NCBI RefSeq assembly: GCF_000424545.1
Contig: NZ_AUKC01000003.1
Span: forward strand, 1 to 64,000
Length of the DNA: 64,000 nucleotides
DNA from: Butyrivibrio sp. NC3005
GTDB taxonomy: Bacteria; Bacillota; Clostridia; Lachnospirales; Lachnospiraceae
Direction: 5' to 3'
Part shown: positions 26,269 to 36,279 of the stretch, piece by piece
Layout: the number at the start of each line of letters is the position of its first letter
How positions within the stretch are numbered: position 1 is the first letter of the stretch
The notes under the pieces: generated by a model
What the model was told of the DNA's origin: nothing
Seen by the model: the letters and a program-made list of their open reading frames with translations, nothing else
Databases searched by the model: none
Translations under genes and position numbers: made by a program

Positions 26269-28134
26269 TCACCTAAAACTCTTAACCCAGTTAACAAGTG
26301 AATCATGCCAAATATTATCAGTTACTGTTTTCTTCATTTCAGGAGTTACCGGTCCATTTTTCGCCATTTTATCAAGTATGCACTGCTGAAGTTCTTCAAC
26401 TGTCATTTCTTCATATGAAATATTTTCTCTAACCTTTACTCTTCCATTTTCATCTTTAGTAATAGGTTCTTTCTTTTGGGAAGGAGTATCAGGTATCTGA
26501 CTTATCTTACCTTCAGCTTTTTGTGGTTTATCTTCCTCTACTGCTTTCTTAGCTGATGTTTTCTTTTCTTGCTGAATTTTATTATCGCCTTTTATCTTTT
26601 TATCTGCCTTGCAAGACTTTGCTTTTTTATCTGACTTTACAGTTTTCTTTTTATCTTCTTTTTTATCCTTTGCTTTTTCTGCCTTTCCTTTTGCAGTAGA
26701 TGATTTAGCCGATGTTTCTATCTTACCTGCTATGGCAGAGATTTCCTTTTCTCCTTCTTCTATCTCTTTTTGGAGCTTATCATAGTCTGATGAAGGAATC
26801 CAGATTTCTCCGCTGCATCCCTTTATATGAACTTCTAACTGACCACCAGAAGATGTAATTCTATTTCCTGATATTGCACCTACATACTCTTGTTTTCCGC
26901 AATCTGTCACACGAATTGTAGCTTCGTTCTCATCATTGTTCACAGTAACGATAGCAAGGCTTTCACCTGCATTTCTTAAAAAAGCATACTGTCTATTGGT
27001 AAGAACAAGCTGTTCATAGCCTCCATATGCAAGTGCATCACTATGCTGTCTTACTCTTCCAAGCCTGCATAACAGCTTTGTAAGAGGATTATCATTGCAA
27101 GCATTTGCAAAATCATCAAGGTTAAGCTCGGGTCTAATAGACCAGTCTGAGCCATTCTCCTTAACTCCCGGAATGCCAAACTCTGAACCATAATAAATAG
27201 ACGGTACTCCAGGCAGTGTATACATCAAGATATGCACTGGCACCATCTGCCGTTTATCTCCTATCTTGGATGCAATTCTCTCTACATCGTGGTTATCTAC
27301 AAAGTTATAGAGGTGAGAGCGTATAGGTTCCTGCCCCCAACGATCCTGCAACCACTTTACGGTATGTGCTATTTCGAAATAATTGTGATCATTATGTCCG
27401 GAAAAAAGAGCCTTGTGAAGTACATAGTTGGTGACTGCATGAAGCTTCTCATTATTGGAAACTGACGCATAATCTCCATGTATCATCTCACCCATCAGCC
27501 AGAAATCAGGCTTTACTTCATTTGCAACTCTTCTTAGAACTTTCAAGAATTCGTGATCTAATACATCTGCAGTATCAAGCCTTATTCCATCCACATCGAA
27601 TTCTTTTACCCAAAATCTAATTGCATCAGAAATATGCTCCTGTACTGCTGGATTTCTTTGATTTAATTTGACAAGGAGGTTGTAACCTCCCCAGTTTGCA
27701 TAGGAAAACCCGTCATTATACTCAGTATTACCTCCAAAATTCACGTTGCAATACCAATCTTTATATGGCGAACGTTCTCTGTTTTTCTGTATATCTTTGA
27801 ATGCAAAAAAATCTCTTCCGGTGTGGTTGAATACTCCATCGAATATTACCTTAACACCTTCTTCATGACATTTTTTTACAAAATCTTTCAAATCCTGATT
27901 AGTGCCAAGCCTACTATCAAGTTTTTTATAATCAGTCGTTTCATAACCATGTCCTACCGATTCGAACAATGGTCCGATGTAAAGAGCATTACATCCGATT
28001 TCTCTTATATGCGCAATCCATGGAATTAATTTCTTTATCCTTGGCTGAGGTGTTCCATAATCATTTTCGTGAGGAGCCCCTGTAAGTCCTAAAGGGTAAA
28101 TGTGATAAAAAACTGCCTTCTCATACCAAGCCAT
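26269..28134 (-). CDS. GH13 alpha-amylase-family glycosidase with Lys-rich tail
   Basis: 621 residues from the ATG at 28134, which follows GGAGG. The (beta/alpha)8 domain has the four GH13 regions: VIFDGVFNHTG, then DGIRLDTAD with the nucleophile Asp, GEMIHG with the acid/base Glu, and FVDNHD. No signal peptide, so it is probably cytoplasmic, acting on imported malto-oligosaccharides or glycogen. After a beta domain ending at about 465 there is about 100 residues rich in Lys, Glu and Ala, then a helical end with YEEMTVEELQQCILDKM and NIWHDSLVNWVKSFR. This tail is not part of the usual enzyme. Confidence 0.88.
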   Translation of the reverse strand: MAWYEKAVFYHIYPLGLTGAPHENDYGTPQPRIKKLIPWIAHIREIGCNALYIGPLFESVGHGYETTDYKKLDSRLGTNQDLKDFVKKCHEEGVKVIFDGVFNHTGRDFFAFKDIQKNRERSPYKDWYCNVNFGGNTEYNDGFSYANWGGYNLLVKLNQRNPAVQEHISDAIRFWVKEFDVDGIRLDTADVLDHEFLKVLRRVANEVKPDFWLMGEMIHGDYASVSNNEKLHAVTNYVLHKALFSGHNDHNYFEIAHTVKWLQDRWGQEPIRSHLYNFVDNHDVERIASKIGDKRQMVPVHILMYTLPGVPSIYYGSEFGIPGVKENGSDWSIRPELNLDDFANACNDNPLTKLLCRLGRVRQHSDALAYGGYEQLVLTNRQYAFLRNAGESLAIVTVNNDENEATIRVTDCGKQEYVGAISGNRITSSGGQLEVHIKGCSGEIWIPSSDYDKLQKEIEEGEKEISAIAGKIETSAKSSTAKGKAEKAKDKKEDKKKTVKSDKKAKSCKADKKIKGDNKIQQEKKTSAKKAVEEDKPQKAEGKISQIPDTPSQKKEPITKDENGRVKVRENISYEEMTVEELQQCILDKMAKNGPVTPEMKKTVTDNIWHDSLVNWVKSFR

Positions 28135-28306
28135 TAGAAAGACCTCCATTCTTTCAATCACTTTTTACAAAACTGCAACACAATTACTTTATCGGTTTTG
28201 AATGTTTTTTTGATAATATATAATCGCCTATAAGAATATTTTATCACATTTTTAAAACTTTTGAATATATTTCTAGCAATCAGAAAAAAGCGTATCTGCA
28301 AAAAGT

Positions 28307-28433
28307 CATAGGTTATTGTTTTCATCAGGAAAATCAAGAACCGTACCAGACCAAAATTTGTCGTTAAGACAAATTTTGTCCTGCGAAGCAGGATTCTTGC
28401 TGATGATTATCCTAAATCTCAGCAAGAAGTCAT
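28307..28433 (-). repeat. Element B, copy B4
   Basis: Full B repeat in minus orientation with all four hairpins; the last pairs GGTTCTTG with CAATAACC and so has one mismatch. It lies head-to-tail with element C2, which starts about 30 bp further on. Confidence 0.8.
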
Positions 28434-28463
28434 AGATCATTGTTACTAAAACTAAATAGATGA

Positions 28464-28689
28464 GTTTTGCTGGCTTGTAATATTTCATGAGCAGAACTGT
28501 TTATAAACGTTGGTCTGGGGTTTAAAGGCATAAATAATGCCTTTAAATCTGCCTACGGCAGACGACATAATTTAAAAGTGTTTAAATTATGCCGCATTTA
28601 CTTATGCGCTGTTTTTTAGCGCATTATGTACCATTACGTTTATAATCAAGCGAAAGCGTGTCTGCGACGAAATATACAAACAGCAAAAC
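28464..28689 (+). repeat. Element C, copy C2 (long-loop form)
   Basis: Outer arms GTTTTGCTG (28464-28472) and CAGCAAAAC (28681-28689) with further pairing TATTTC/GAAATA. Inner arms ATAAACG and CGTTTAT. The loop is about 85 bp longer than in copies C3 and C4 and contains four extra hairpins, such as AAAGGCATAAATAATGCCTT and TCTGCCTACGGCAGA. This shows the ends are conserved while the central module varies. Confidence 0.85.
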
Positions 28690-28707
28690 GGACTAAATAA
28701 AAACAAT

Positions 28708-28765
28708 AAAGTCATGACTTCTTGTCACTTTCATTAAAAAATCACGCATTTACCGCTTTTTCATA
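28708..28765 (+). repeat. Element A, copy A3 (5' part, overlapping a gene end)
   Basis: Starts AGTCATGACTTCTTGTCACT like other A copies and continues to the CGCATTTACCGC hairpin remnant. The last codons and stop of the MATE gene fall inside this segment. The rest of the element is missing. Confidence 0.55.
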
Positions 28766-30142
28766 CTCTTTATCAAGCGGTACAATTTCATTTTCTTTTG
28801 GAAGTGTCCTGAAAAATGCTATTGCAAAAGGAAGACAGGTGAGTGCTGTAAGAGTATCTGAAATTGTCTGCGCACACTCTATTCCTGTTAGTCCCAAAAA
28901 CATCGGAAGAATAATAAGTGAAGGTATATAATAAAGTCCGCTTCTAAGTGTCGCTGTAAAGGATGCAATCTTACTCTTTCCGATACTCTGGAAGAGCATG
29001 TTGGTAATTACTCCAAGTGGCTGTACTATAATAGCAAAACACTGAAATCTTAATGCACGTACACCTATTTCGATAACTTCTGCGTCATCTCTGAATTCTC
29101 TTACTATAGGAGCGGCAAAGATAAAAGCTATAAATGCCAGTATTCCGAGGACTATTTCAGACAAAATAAAGGTAAACTTAAATGACTGTCTGATTCTCTT
29201 ATATTTCTTTGCACCATAGTTAAATGCTGACACAGGCTGAAAACCTTGTCCAATACCTATCATTGCTGAACCTACGAACATGACTATTCTGCCTACTATT
29301 GCCATTGCCGCAATAGCCGCATCGCCGTAAGGATGAGCACTCAAATTTAGTGTAATTGAAGATATACTGTTAAGTGACTGTCTGATAAGACTAGGGAATC
29401 CGTTCTTTATAATATGGAATAGTCGGTCCAAATCCCATTCAAAAAAATTTAGTTTAATACGTGTAATAGTTCTTCCTGATATAAACATATATCCTAGAAT
29501 AAATAAACTGATATAGGATGAAATTGCTGTAGAAAGTCCTGCTCCTGCAATCCCGAGTTTACATCCAAACATTAGAATAGGATCACCTATCATATTCAAG
29601 ACTCCGCCTGATACAAGGCCTATCATTGCATAAAAAGCTTTTCCCTCATATCTCATGATGTTATTGAGAATGCATGAAAGTGTCAATGCCGGTCCACACA
29701 AAAGAATATAGAATCCATAGGTCTTTGCATAAGGAAGGATAGTATCTGTGCTTCCTAACATTTTCATAAGTGGTTCGAGAAATATTAGTCCTAACATTGC
29801 CGGAACGATACTAAATACAATTGCAGAATAAAAGGCAATACTTGCTGTTTTGTTGGCTTCTTTCTGCTGTCCCATTCCCATGCTGATACTGATCATAGAT
29901 CCTGAGCCATGACCAAACATAAATCCTATTGCCTGAAATATTGCCTGAACACTCATCAGTATTCCTATAGAGGCACTTGCACTTGTTCCTAGTTTTCCTA
30001 CAAAGATTGCATCAACCATGTTGTAAATCATAGAAATCATCATGCTTATAACAGTTGGAACTGCAAGCTTTGGTATCAAAGAAGAAATCGGTGTAAGTAT
30101 TAGTTTCTGATACTGCTCTATTTCTTTCTTCCCCATTTCCAT
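28742..30142 (-). CDS. MATE-family efflux transporter
   Basis: 466 residues, about 12 membrane spans in two homologous halves. N-terminal half: LAVPTVISMMISMIYNMVDA with IFVGKLGTSASASIGI. Linker and second half: MVGRIVMFVG-type strand, GIGQGFQPVSAFNYGAKKYK. MATE proteins export drugs or metabolites in exchange for Na+ or H+; the substrate is unknown. It is a single gene. The final residues (KAVNA) are encoded by sequence shared with repeat A, so the end of the protein was probably altered by that repeat. Confidence 0.92.
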   Translation of the reverse strand: MEMGKKEIEQYQKLILTPISSLIPKLAVPTVISMMISMIYNMVDAIFVGKLGTSASASIGILMSVQAIFQAIGFMFGHGSGSMISISMGMGQQKEANKTASIAFYSAIVFSIVPAMLGLIFLEPLMKMLGSTDTILPYAKTYGFYILLCGPALTLSCILNNIMRYEGKAFYAMIGLVSGGVLNMIGDPILMFGCKLGIAGAGLSTAISSYISLFILGYMFISGRTITRIKLNFFEWDLDRLFHIIKNGFPSLIRQSLNSISSITLNLSAHPYGDAAIAAMAIVGRIVMFVGSAMIGIGQGFQPVSAFNYGAKKYKRIRQSFKFTFILSEIVLGILAFIAFIFAAPIVREFRDDAEVIEIGVRALRFQCFAIIVQPLGVITNMLFQSIGKSKIASFTATLRSGLYYIPSLIILPMFLGLTGIECAQTISDTLTALTCLPFAIAFFRTLPKENEIVPLDKEYEKAVNA

Positions 30143-30234
30143 ATTACTTATTCCACCAGCTTTCTATATATTTGTTTTGCTATTTATCATATGTCTGCTA
30201 ACAATTAATGCCCAAATCTGACAGCAAATCGTTT

Positions 30235-31074
30235 TTATCCCTTTATTCCATGACATTTTTTATACTTTTTGCCACTCCCACAAGGGCATAGATCATTCAT
30301 TTTTACATTTTCCCACAACTTGGCTCTTTCATACGCTTCTTCTTTTTTTAAAGGATGAGTTTTGACCAAATCAGTATAGTAAATTGAAGAAAGAAAATCA
30401 TATGCTTCTTTCCTTGTTTCTGGATATTTTACACTTGAATCTGCCTCTTTCCCTGCTTGAACAAACTCATCTACAAGTCTATTCTCCTCATATACACTAA
30501 TTTCCTTTACAAGTACTCGCCCCACAATGTCAGCAACTGATTTATACAGATGAGGATAGGTGTTCTTTAGTTTTGTTAATACGTCTTTATTTCCTTCATC
30601 GAAAGCATAATGCAGTATCATCCACTTTGTTACAATCGCTGAAGTTTCATCAAGTCCGCTGCCTTCTTTATCATAAAAAAATGCAGCTATTCTGGAAATC
30701 ATGTTTTTGAAAAAAGTCTCAAACTCTTCATCTAGGTCAAAAAGATATGATTCATTGGAAGCAAAAGCACAATCAATTTCCTTTTTGATATCATCTGTTT
30801 TAAGATAATAATCTTGATCAAGAAATGTAATAAACTTTCCAAAAATAGGAACAAACCATTCTTTTTTCTGGCAATTGCTAAGAATTCTTATTAGATAAAC
30901 AAGCTTTTCTTCTTTATCTTCATCCATGTACAAATCATTTAAACACAAAGACAAACTATCCATGTTCTTGCTGCACTCTTTTGCGTCATCATCATCAACA
31001 TTTGTCTGTATAGAGTTTAATAGTTCTTCCCATGGCATATTTTCTTTATTACTTCCTTGCTTCCAAAATCTCAT
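30235..31074 (-). CDS. SEC-C zinc-motif protein
   Basis: 279 residues. Mostly helical and acidic, ending in a SEC-C metal-binding motif [18 protein letters not shown] (Cys-x-Cys...Cys-His). In SecA this motif binds zinc and contacts SecB or ribosomes. In stand-alone proteins its role is not settled. The body (DLYMDEDKEEKLVYLIRILS and so on) matches no family I know. It lies 55 bp after ktrA and may be read with it. Confidence 0.8.
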   Translation of the reverse strand: MRFWKQGSNKENMPWEELLNSIQTNVDDDDAKECSKNMDSLSLCLNDLYMDEDKEEKLVYLIRILSNCQKKEWFVPIFGKFITFLDQDYYLKTDDIKKEIDCAFASNESYLFDLDEEFETFFKNMISRIAAFFYDKEGSGLDETSAIVTKWMILHYAFDEGNKDVLTKLKNTYPHLYKSVADIVGRVLVKEISVYEENRLVDEFVQAGKEADSSVKYPETRKEAYDFLSSIYYTDLVKTHPLKKEEAYERAKLWENVKMNDLCPCGSGKKYKKCHGIKG

Positions 31075-31129
31075 TTTCTTTTCTCCGTTTAGTTTTCCAG
31101 AAAGTCTATTTTTTTATGTATCTAGATTC

Positions 31130-31777
31130 TTAGTCCTCTAACTCCTGTACCACTTTTCTATCTGCTACTATTAGAAGTTCTGCATCAATAGAAAGAGGTC
31201 TCTTTGGATCTATATGTGATATCATCTGCTCTTTTTCTTTAATAGCGACTACGTTTGCATCATATTTGGAACGGAAGTTTAATTCGATAAGGTTCTTACC
31301 AACCCATTCTTTTTTCACTTTCATATGTACGATACAAAGGTTTTCATCAATATCGAACATTTCGAGAAAATTATCTGAAGTAAGTCTATGAGCCATACGG
31401 TATGCACTTTCCTGCTCAGGATAGATGATAGAAGTAGCACCGATTTTCACTAATACTTCGCCCATACGTTCTGATGATACCTTAGCGATTATCTTTGGAA
31501 CTCCAAGCTCCTTTGCTACCATTACGCACATAATACTAGCTTCAAGGCTGCTACCCATTGATACTACAACAGCATCCATATTTCCTATTCCAAGCTTTTT
31601 AATAGCTTCCGGATCGCTCAAATCCGCTGAAACTGCGTATGAAGCCATATCTGCATACTGCTGAATCATTTCTTCGTCATCATCTGCTATCAATAAATCT
31701 GCACCACATTCGTGCAGCTCTGTAATCACGCTTTTACCAAAACGTCCAAGTCCTAAAACTGCAATTGACTTTTTCAT
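31130..31777 (-). CDS. ktrA: Potassium channel regulator KtrA/TrkA type
   Basis: 215 residues. An RCK N-domain with the nucleotide motif VLGLGRFGKSVITEL near the N-terminus and acidic DDDEEMIQ after beta 2, then a TrkA-C domain from about 135. It forms a cytoplasmic ring that gates the membrane subunit according to ATP/ADP or c-di-AMP. It lies 12 bp after the KtrB-like gene, so the pair forms a complete uptake system. Confidence 0.92.
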   Translation of the reverse strand: MKKSIAVLGLGRFGKSVITELHECGADLLIADDDEEMIQQYADMASYAVSADLSDPEAIKKLGIGNMDAVVVSMGSSLEASIMCVMVAKELGVPKIIAKVSSERMGEVLVKIGATSIIYPEQESAYRMAHRLTSDNFLEMFDIDENLCIVHMKVKKEWVGKNLIELNFRSKYDANVVAIKEKEQMISHIDPKRPLSIDAELLIVADRKVVQELED

Positions 31778-31788
31778 AGAAATCTCCT

Positions 31789-33201
31789 TTAACCTATAAA
31801 ATACTTACCTTTAGCAAATCTTACTGCATTCTTATCAGATATTTTTCTGTTGAAAAACAGTACCATAGAAATAGGTCCTATTCGTCCCAGATACATTGCT
31901 ACGATTACGAGAATCCTTCCTATCGCGTTAAGACTTGATGTAACATTTCTTGAAAGTCCTACCGTTGCAGTTGCACTGAACATCTCATACATAGCATCTA
32001 TAAGAGACAGATTATTAGAATTCATAAGTAGTATTGTCATAACCATCGTAACAGCAAAACTGATTGTTACAATCGCTGTTGCCTTTTTAGCCATATCTAC
32101 TGAAAAAGCTCTTCTGAAAACAACAGTCTCATTTCGTCCACGTACAAATGATGCTGTTGTAAGTACCAAGACGAAGAAGGTTACTGTCTTAACACCACCC
32201 GCTGTTCCCATAGGAGAACCTCCAATAAACATATAAAAACATGATAAAAATGCTGTTGATTCTGTAAGATTTTCCTGCGGTACTGCAGCAAAACCTGCCG
32301 TTCTAAGCGTTACAGATTGGAACAGGCTATTCACAAGCTTACTCCACAAAGACATATTTCCTATAGTGCCAGGATTGGAGTATTCCATTATAAATGTGAA
32401 AAAAGCTCCGGAAACTATCAAAAAGACTGTAAGTACCAGTACAAGCTTTGTGTGTTCATTTATATTCTGTCTGAAAAACCTAAGTTTTTTCTTCTTAAAG
32501 ACCTGATAAATACCGTTTAACAAATCAAACCATACTATGTATCCAAGCCCTCCCAGAACAATCAAAGCCATAGTAATAGTCAGAATATAGAGATTAGACT
32601 GAAACGGTATAAGAGAATTCTCTCCAAGTAAATCAATTCCGGCATTACAAAAGGCCGAAATTGAATGAAAAAAAGAGTACCATATTCCTCTTGCAAAACC
32701 ATACACAGGAATAAAATAAAAAGAGTACAATAAAGCTCCTATACTCTCAACAATAAAAACTCCAACGAATACTTTTCTAAGAAATCTAACTACTCCTCCT
32801 GGAGTATCCAGATTGAACGAATCCATAAGAAGAACTCTGTTAGCCATAGTCAGCTTTCTTCTGGCAAGAATCATCACAAGTGCTGTTATAGCTACGATTC
32901 CCATTCCTCCAAACTGAATAAGCATAAGGATTACTGCCTGACCAAACAATGTCCAATGAGAAAATGTGTTCACTACTACAAGTCCTGTAACACAGGTGGA
33001 TGTTGTTGCTGTAAACAAAGCTGTGAGAACTGATGTTTTCTCACCTTCTACTGTGGAAAATGGCAGGCACAATAACAACGTGCCTGCCAATATTAGTAAT
33101 AGAAATCCTACCGGTATCAGCTGAGATGAAGACAATGATTTTTTAGTATTGTTTTTTGTATTATCTTTCCTTACCATAAAAACGAATTTCAACCTCTCCA
33201 T
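31789..33201 (-). CDS. ktrB: Potassium uptake membrane subunit KtrB/TrkH type
   Basis: 470 residues with the SKT fold: four pore repeats, visible as TSTCVTGLVV, SAFCNAGIDL, TLRTAGFAAV and ATVGLSRNVT. About eight to ten spans. It overlaps the upstream trkH by 13 bp if the ATG at 33201 is used. The ATG at 33177 has GGAGAGG 15 nt upstream, so the true start is uncertain by eight residues. It works with KtrA directly downstream to take up K+. Confidence 0.92.
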   Translation of the reverse strand: MERLKFVFMVRKDNTKNNTKKSLSSSQLIPVGFLLLILAGTLLLCLPFSTVEGEKTSVLTALFTATTSTCVTGLVVVNTFSHWTLFGQAVILMLIQFGGMGIVAITALVMILARRKLTMANRVLLMDSFNLDTPGGVVRFLRKVFVGVFIVESIGALLYSFYFIPVYGFARGIWYSFFHSISAFCNAGIDLLGENSLIPFQSNLYILTITMALIVLGGLGYIVWFDLLNGIYQVFKKKKLRFFRQNINEHTKLVLVLTVFLIVSGAFFTFIMEYSNPGTIGNMSLWSKLVNSLFQSVTLRTAGFAAVPQENLTESTAFLSCFYMFIGGSPMGTAGGVKTVTFFVLVLTTASFVRGRNETVVFRRAFSVDMAKKATAIVTISFAVTMVMTILLMNSNNLSLIDAMYEMFSATATVGLSRNVTSSLNAIGRILVIVAMYLGRIGPISMVLFFNRKISDKNAVRFAKGKYFIG

Positions 33202-34667
33202 GTACTACGTTTGAACAATATCAAAATCGGAAGAAGCTCAAGTCTTCCAGCAAGCATATCAAAAATCAGAACGATTTTTGATGCCGCAGAAAAATCATGA
33301 AAACCTCCCATCGGTCCTACAAGATTAAGACCCGGTCCAACGTTATTAAGTGTTGTTGCAACTGCGGTAAGGTTAGTCTCAAAATTAAAGCCTTCCATAT
33401 CAACATTACCTGCAAATGATTCGAAAAATGAAACCATTAAAAACGACACTACTAATATCATAACATATATTGCAAGATACGCATTAGTTTGTCTCACAGT
33501 ATCATCTTCCACTACATGTCCATCCATTGAAACTCTTTTAACACTCTTTGGATGTGTTATTCTAACAAGTTCATTACGGGCATTTCTGAATATAATAACA
33601 AGTCTTGAGAATTTAAAACCGCCTCCGGTTGAACCTGCACACGCACCAACCAACGTCAGCACAAAAAGCATTGCTCTTGAAAACTGCGGCCATAAATTAA
33701 AGTCTACTGTTGCAAAACCTGTCGTAGTCATTATGGATGCAACTGTAAATAATGAATGGTGAAAAGCTAATCCAAAATCAGATATAATTCCTGATCTGAA
33801 TACATTTACAGCTATTAACACTGCTGAAAGAATCATCACACCAAAATACCATCGCATTTCATCGCAATTGAATGCTTCCTTGAATTTCTTTGTAAGTACA
33901 AAATAGTACACAGAGAAATTAACTCCGCATAAAGCCATAAATATAATAATAACAACCTGTGAAGCATAGGAATATCCGCCTATACTGGCTGAATTAAGTC
34001 CAAATCCTCCGGTACCAACAGTTGAAAATGTAAGCGTTGACGCCTCATACAAACTCATTCCTGTTATCATCAATGCGATAATTTCTGTAACTGTAAATCC
34101 TATATACATTGTATACAAAATCTTAGCAGTATCTTTTACTCTTGGAGCATACTTACCAACAGAAGGTCCAGGGCTTTCGGCACGCATAAGGTGCATTGAA
34201 TAGCCATCTGTCATAGGCAAAATAGCCAGCATAAATACCAATATTCCCATTCCTCCTACCCAGTGGGTAAAACATCTCCAGAACTGAACACCATGTCTTA
34301 TTCCTTCAATATTAGTCATGATAGTAGCTCCGGTTGTTGTAAAACCGGAAACCGTCTCGAATACCGCATCTAGGTAGTTTTCTGTAGTGCCTGTTACACA
34401 AAAAGGTATTGCACCAACAAGACTAAGCATAATCCACGCAAGAGCGGTTATAACAAATCCTTCTCTTGCATAAAAAATCTTTTTCTTTGGTTTTAAAAGT
34501 TTTCCGAATATTAATCCAAGTACTATACAGATAGCTGCTATAATGGCAAAAACAGCAGCATCAGACCATTCTCTATAGAAAAGACTTACTGCTAAAGGTA
34601 ATAACAACAATGCTCCAAGCATTTGAAGCAACACAAATAAAACATAACGAATGATAGAAAAATTCAT
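33189..34667 (-). CDS. trkH: Trk potassium uptake membrane subunit
   Basis: 492 residues, longer than the KtrB paralogue next to it. Selectivity-filter repeats are TVSGFTTTGATIM, FSTVGTGGFGLN, MTTTGFATVDF and TTLNNVGPGLN. It lies 25 bp after trkA and reads as TrkH. It moves K+ with protons or sodium under TrkA control. Finding TrkH-TrkA and KtrB-KtrA in one operon is an uncommon doubling. Confidence 0.92.
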   Translation of the reverse strand: MNFSIIRYVLFVLLQMLGALLLLPLAVSLFYREWSDAAVFAIIAAICIVLGLIFGKLLKPKKKIFYAREGFVITALAWIMLSLVGAIPFCVTGTTENYLDAVFETVSGFTTTGATIMTNIEGIRHGVQFWRCFTHWVGGMGILVFMLAILPMTDGYSMHLMRAESPGPSVGKYAPRVKDTAKILYTMYIGFTVTEIIALMITGMSLYEASTLTFSTVGTGGFGLNSASIGGYSYASQVVIIIFMALCGVNFSVYYFVLTKKFKEAFNCDEMRWYFGVMILSAVLIAVNVFRSGIISDFGLAFHHSLFTVASIMTTTGFATVDFNLWPQFSRAMLFVLTLVGACAGSTGGGFKFSRLVIIFRNARNELVRITHPKSVKRVSMDGHVVEDDTVRQTNAYLAIYVMILVVSFLMVSFFESFAGNVDMEGFNFETNLTAVATTLNNVGPGLNLVGPMGGFHDFSAASKIVLIFDMLAGRLELLPILILFKRSTWRG

Positions 34668-34692
34668 TCTATAAATACCTCAACTTTTTTAT

Positions 34693-36054
34693 TTAATCTG
34701 CCAGAATATCATTTACGCTATTAAAACCTCTTTGTGTTGTTACTACAATCACTGTATCATTTGGATACATTTTGCTCTGACCATCAGGCATTATGATTTC
34801 TCCTGAATGATTGATGCAGGCAATAAGCGTATTCTTCTTGATGGAAAGATCAATAAGAGGAATTCCTACAACAGGACTACCCTCAGGAATTATAAATTCA
34901 AGCGCCTCAACTCTGTCATCATCCATCTTGTAAAGTGTCTCAATGTTGTTACTTCCAACGGAATTGCTCATTCCTCGAACATACTGAACAATCTTCTCAG
35001 CAGTAATATTTCTAGGATTTAGTACGCTTCCAACATCAAGTGTATCTATTAATTCATTATATCCTGCTCTATGCACTCTGATTATTCTCTTTGCCTTGGA
35101 AACAGTAGCTGCATAGAGTGATAACATAATATTCTCTTCATCAACACCTGTTAAAACGACAAAAGATTCTGCAGCTTCAATATTTTCTGCAAGAAGTTCA
35201 CCTCTGTCTGTTCCATCAGCATGAATAATAAGTGCCTCTGGGAGAAGTTCTGCAAGTTCATCACATCTTTCTTTGCAATTCTCGAATATCTTAATTGAAA
35301 CTCCAAAACTAATAAGCTGCTGAGCAAGATAAAAAGAAGTCTGACCTCCACCAACAATAATGGCAGAATGCACTCCTGTAGTAGGTTTACCAATTTTTCT
35401 AAAGAAACTAAACATCTTTCTAGGTGTTCCTATTACTGCAACTTCATCTTTGGCCCGTAAAACAAATTGCCCATCCGGAATAAATACTTCATCGCCTCTT
35501 TTAACTGTTGCGATAAGAACAGGAAGACTAAGTTCAGATGCAAGGTCTCTGACTGCTTTGTTGCAAAGCTTGGAATTCTCTGCAATAGTAATTCTAACAA
35601 GTTCTGCTCTTCCCTTTGCAAAAGTTTCTATCTTATTGGCGGATGGGAATTTCAAAAGACGTGCGGCCTCATTAGCACAGGCTTCTTCAGGATTAATCAC
35701 CATTGAAAGACCGAGTTCTTCTTTGATAAAGCTTATTTCATTACTATAAACAGGATTACGAACTCTTGCTATTGTATGACAATTACCTGCCTTTTTCGCA
35801 ATAAGACAGCACAAAAGATTTCTCTCGTCAGAATCAGTTACTGCAATCATTAAATCTGCATTTTCAATTCCTGCATCTTTCATAATAGAGTAACTTGCTC
35901 CATTACCTACTATTCCCATTACATCGAAATTATTAACAACATTTTGAATAACATCACTGTCTTCTTCAATAACTGTAATATTATGTCCTTCTTTGCTAAG
36001 CTGTTCTGTCAAGGTGCGTCCAACATTACCGCATCCAACTATGATTATCTGCAT
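34693..36054 (-). CDS. trkA: Trk system regulator TrkA (two RCK units)
   Basis: 453 residues with duplicated TrkA-N/TrkA-C units. First nucleotide motif IVGCGNVGRTLTEQL; second IVGGGQTSFYLAQQL at about 232. Each is followed by a TrkA-C domain (LVRITIAENSKLCNKAVRDL; ALEFIIPEGSPVVGIPLIDL). It binds NAD(H) and gates TrkH. The ATG follows GGAGG. It is the first gene of the four-gene potassium operon. Confidence 0.94.
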   Translation of the reverse strand: MQIIIVGCGNVGRTLTEQLSKEGHNITVIEEDSDVIQNVVNNFDVMGIVGNGASYSIMKDAGIENADLMIAVTDSDERNLLCCLIAKKAGNCHTIARVRNPVYSNEISFIKEELGLSMVINPEEACANEAARLLKFPSANKIETFAKGRAELVRITIAENSKLCNKAVRDLASELSLPVLIATVKRGDEVFIPDGQFVLRAKDEVAVIGTPRKMFSFFRKIGKPTTGVHSAIIVGGGQTSFYLAQQLISFGVSIKIFENCKERCDELAELLPEALIIHADGTDRGELLAENIEAAESFVVLTGVDEENIMLSLYAATVSKAKRIIRVHRAGYNELIDTLDVGSVLNPRNITAEKIVQYVRGMSNSVGSNNIETLYKMDDDRVEALEFIIPEGSPVVGIPLIDLSIKKNTLIACINHSGEIIMPDGQSKMYPNDTVIVVTTQRGFNSVNDILAD

Positions 36055-36279
36055 AAAGCCTCCAAATATTTAAAGTACCTTGAACTTTTTTTGATACCAA
36101 ATACTCTCGCCAATTTTAGTCCACTAGCTATAATAACCTTTCATTTACCTTTTGGCAAGCAAATGAAAAATAATATATTTATTGTTTTTTAATATTTTTT
36201 TATCCGCCTTTCATTGTATTTTGCATGCTCTCTCGCTAGAATATCTTTTGTAGACAAGTGATAGAAAGAGGATAATGAC

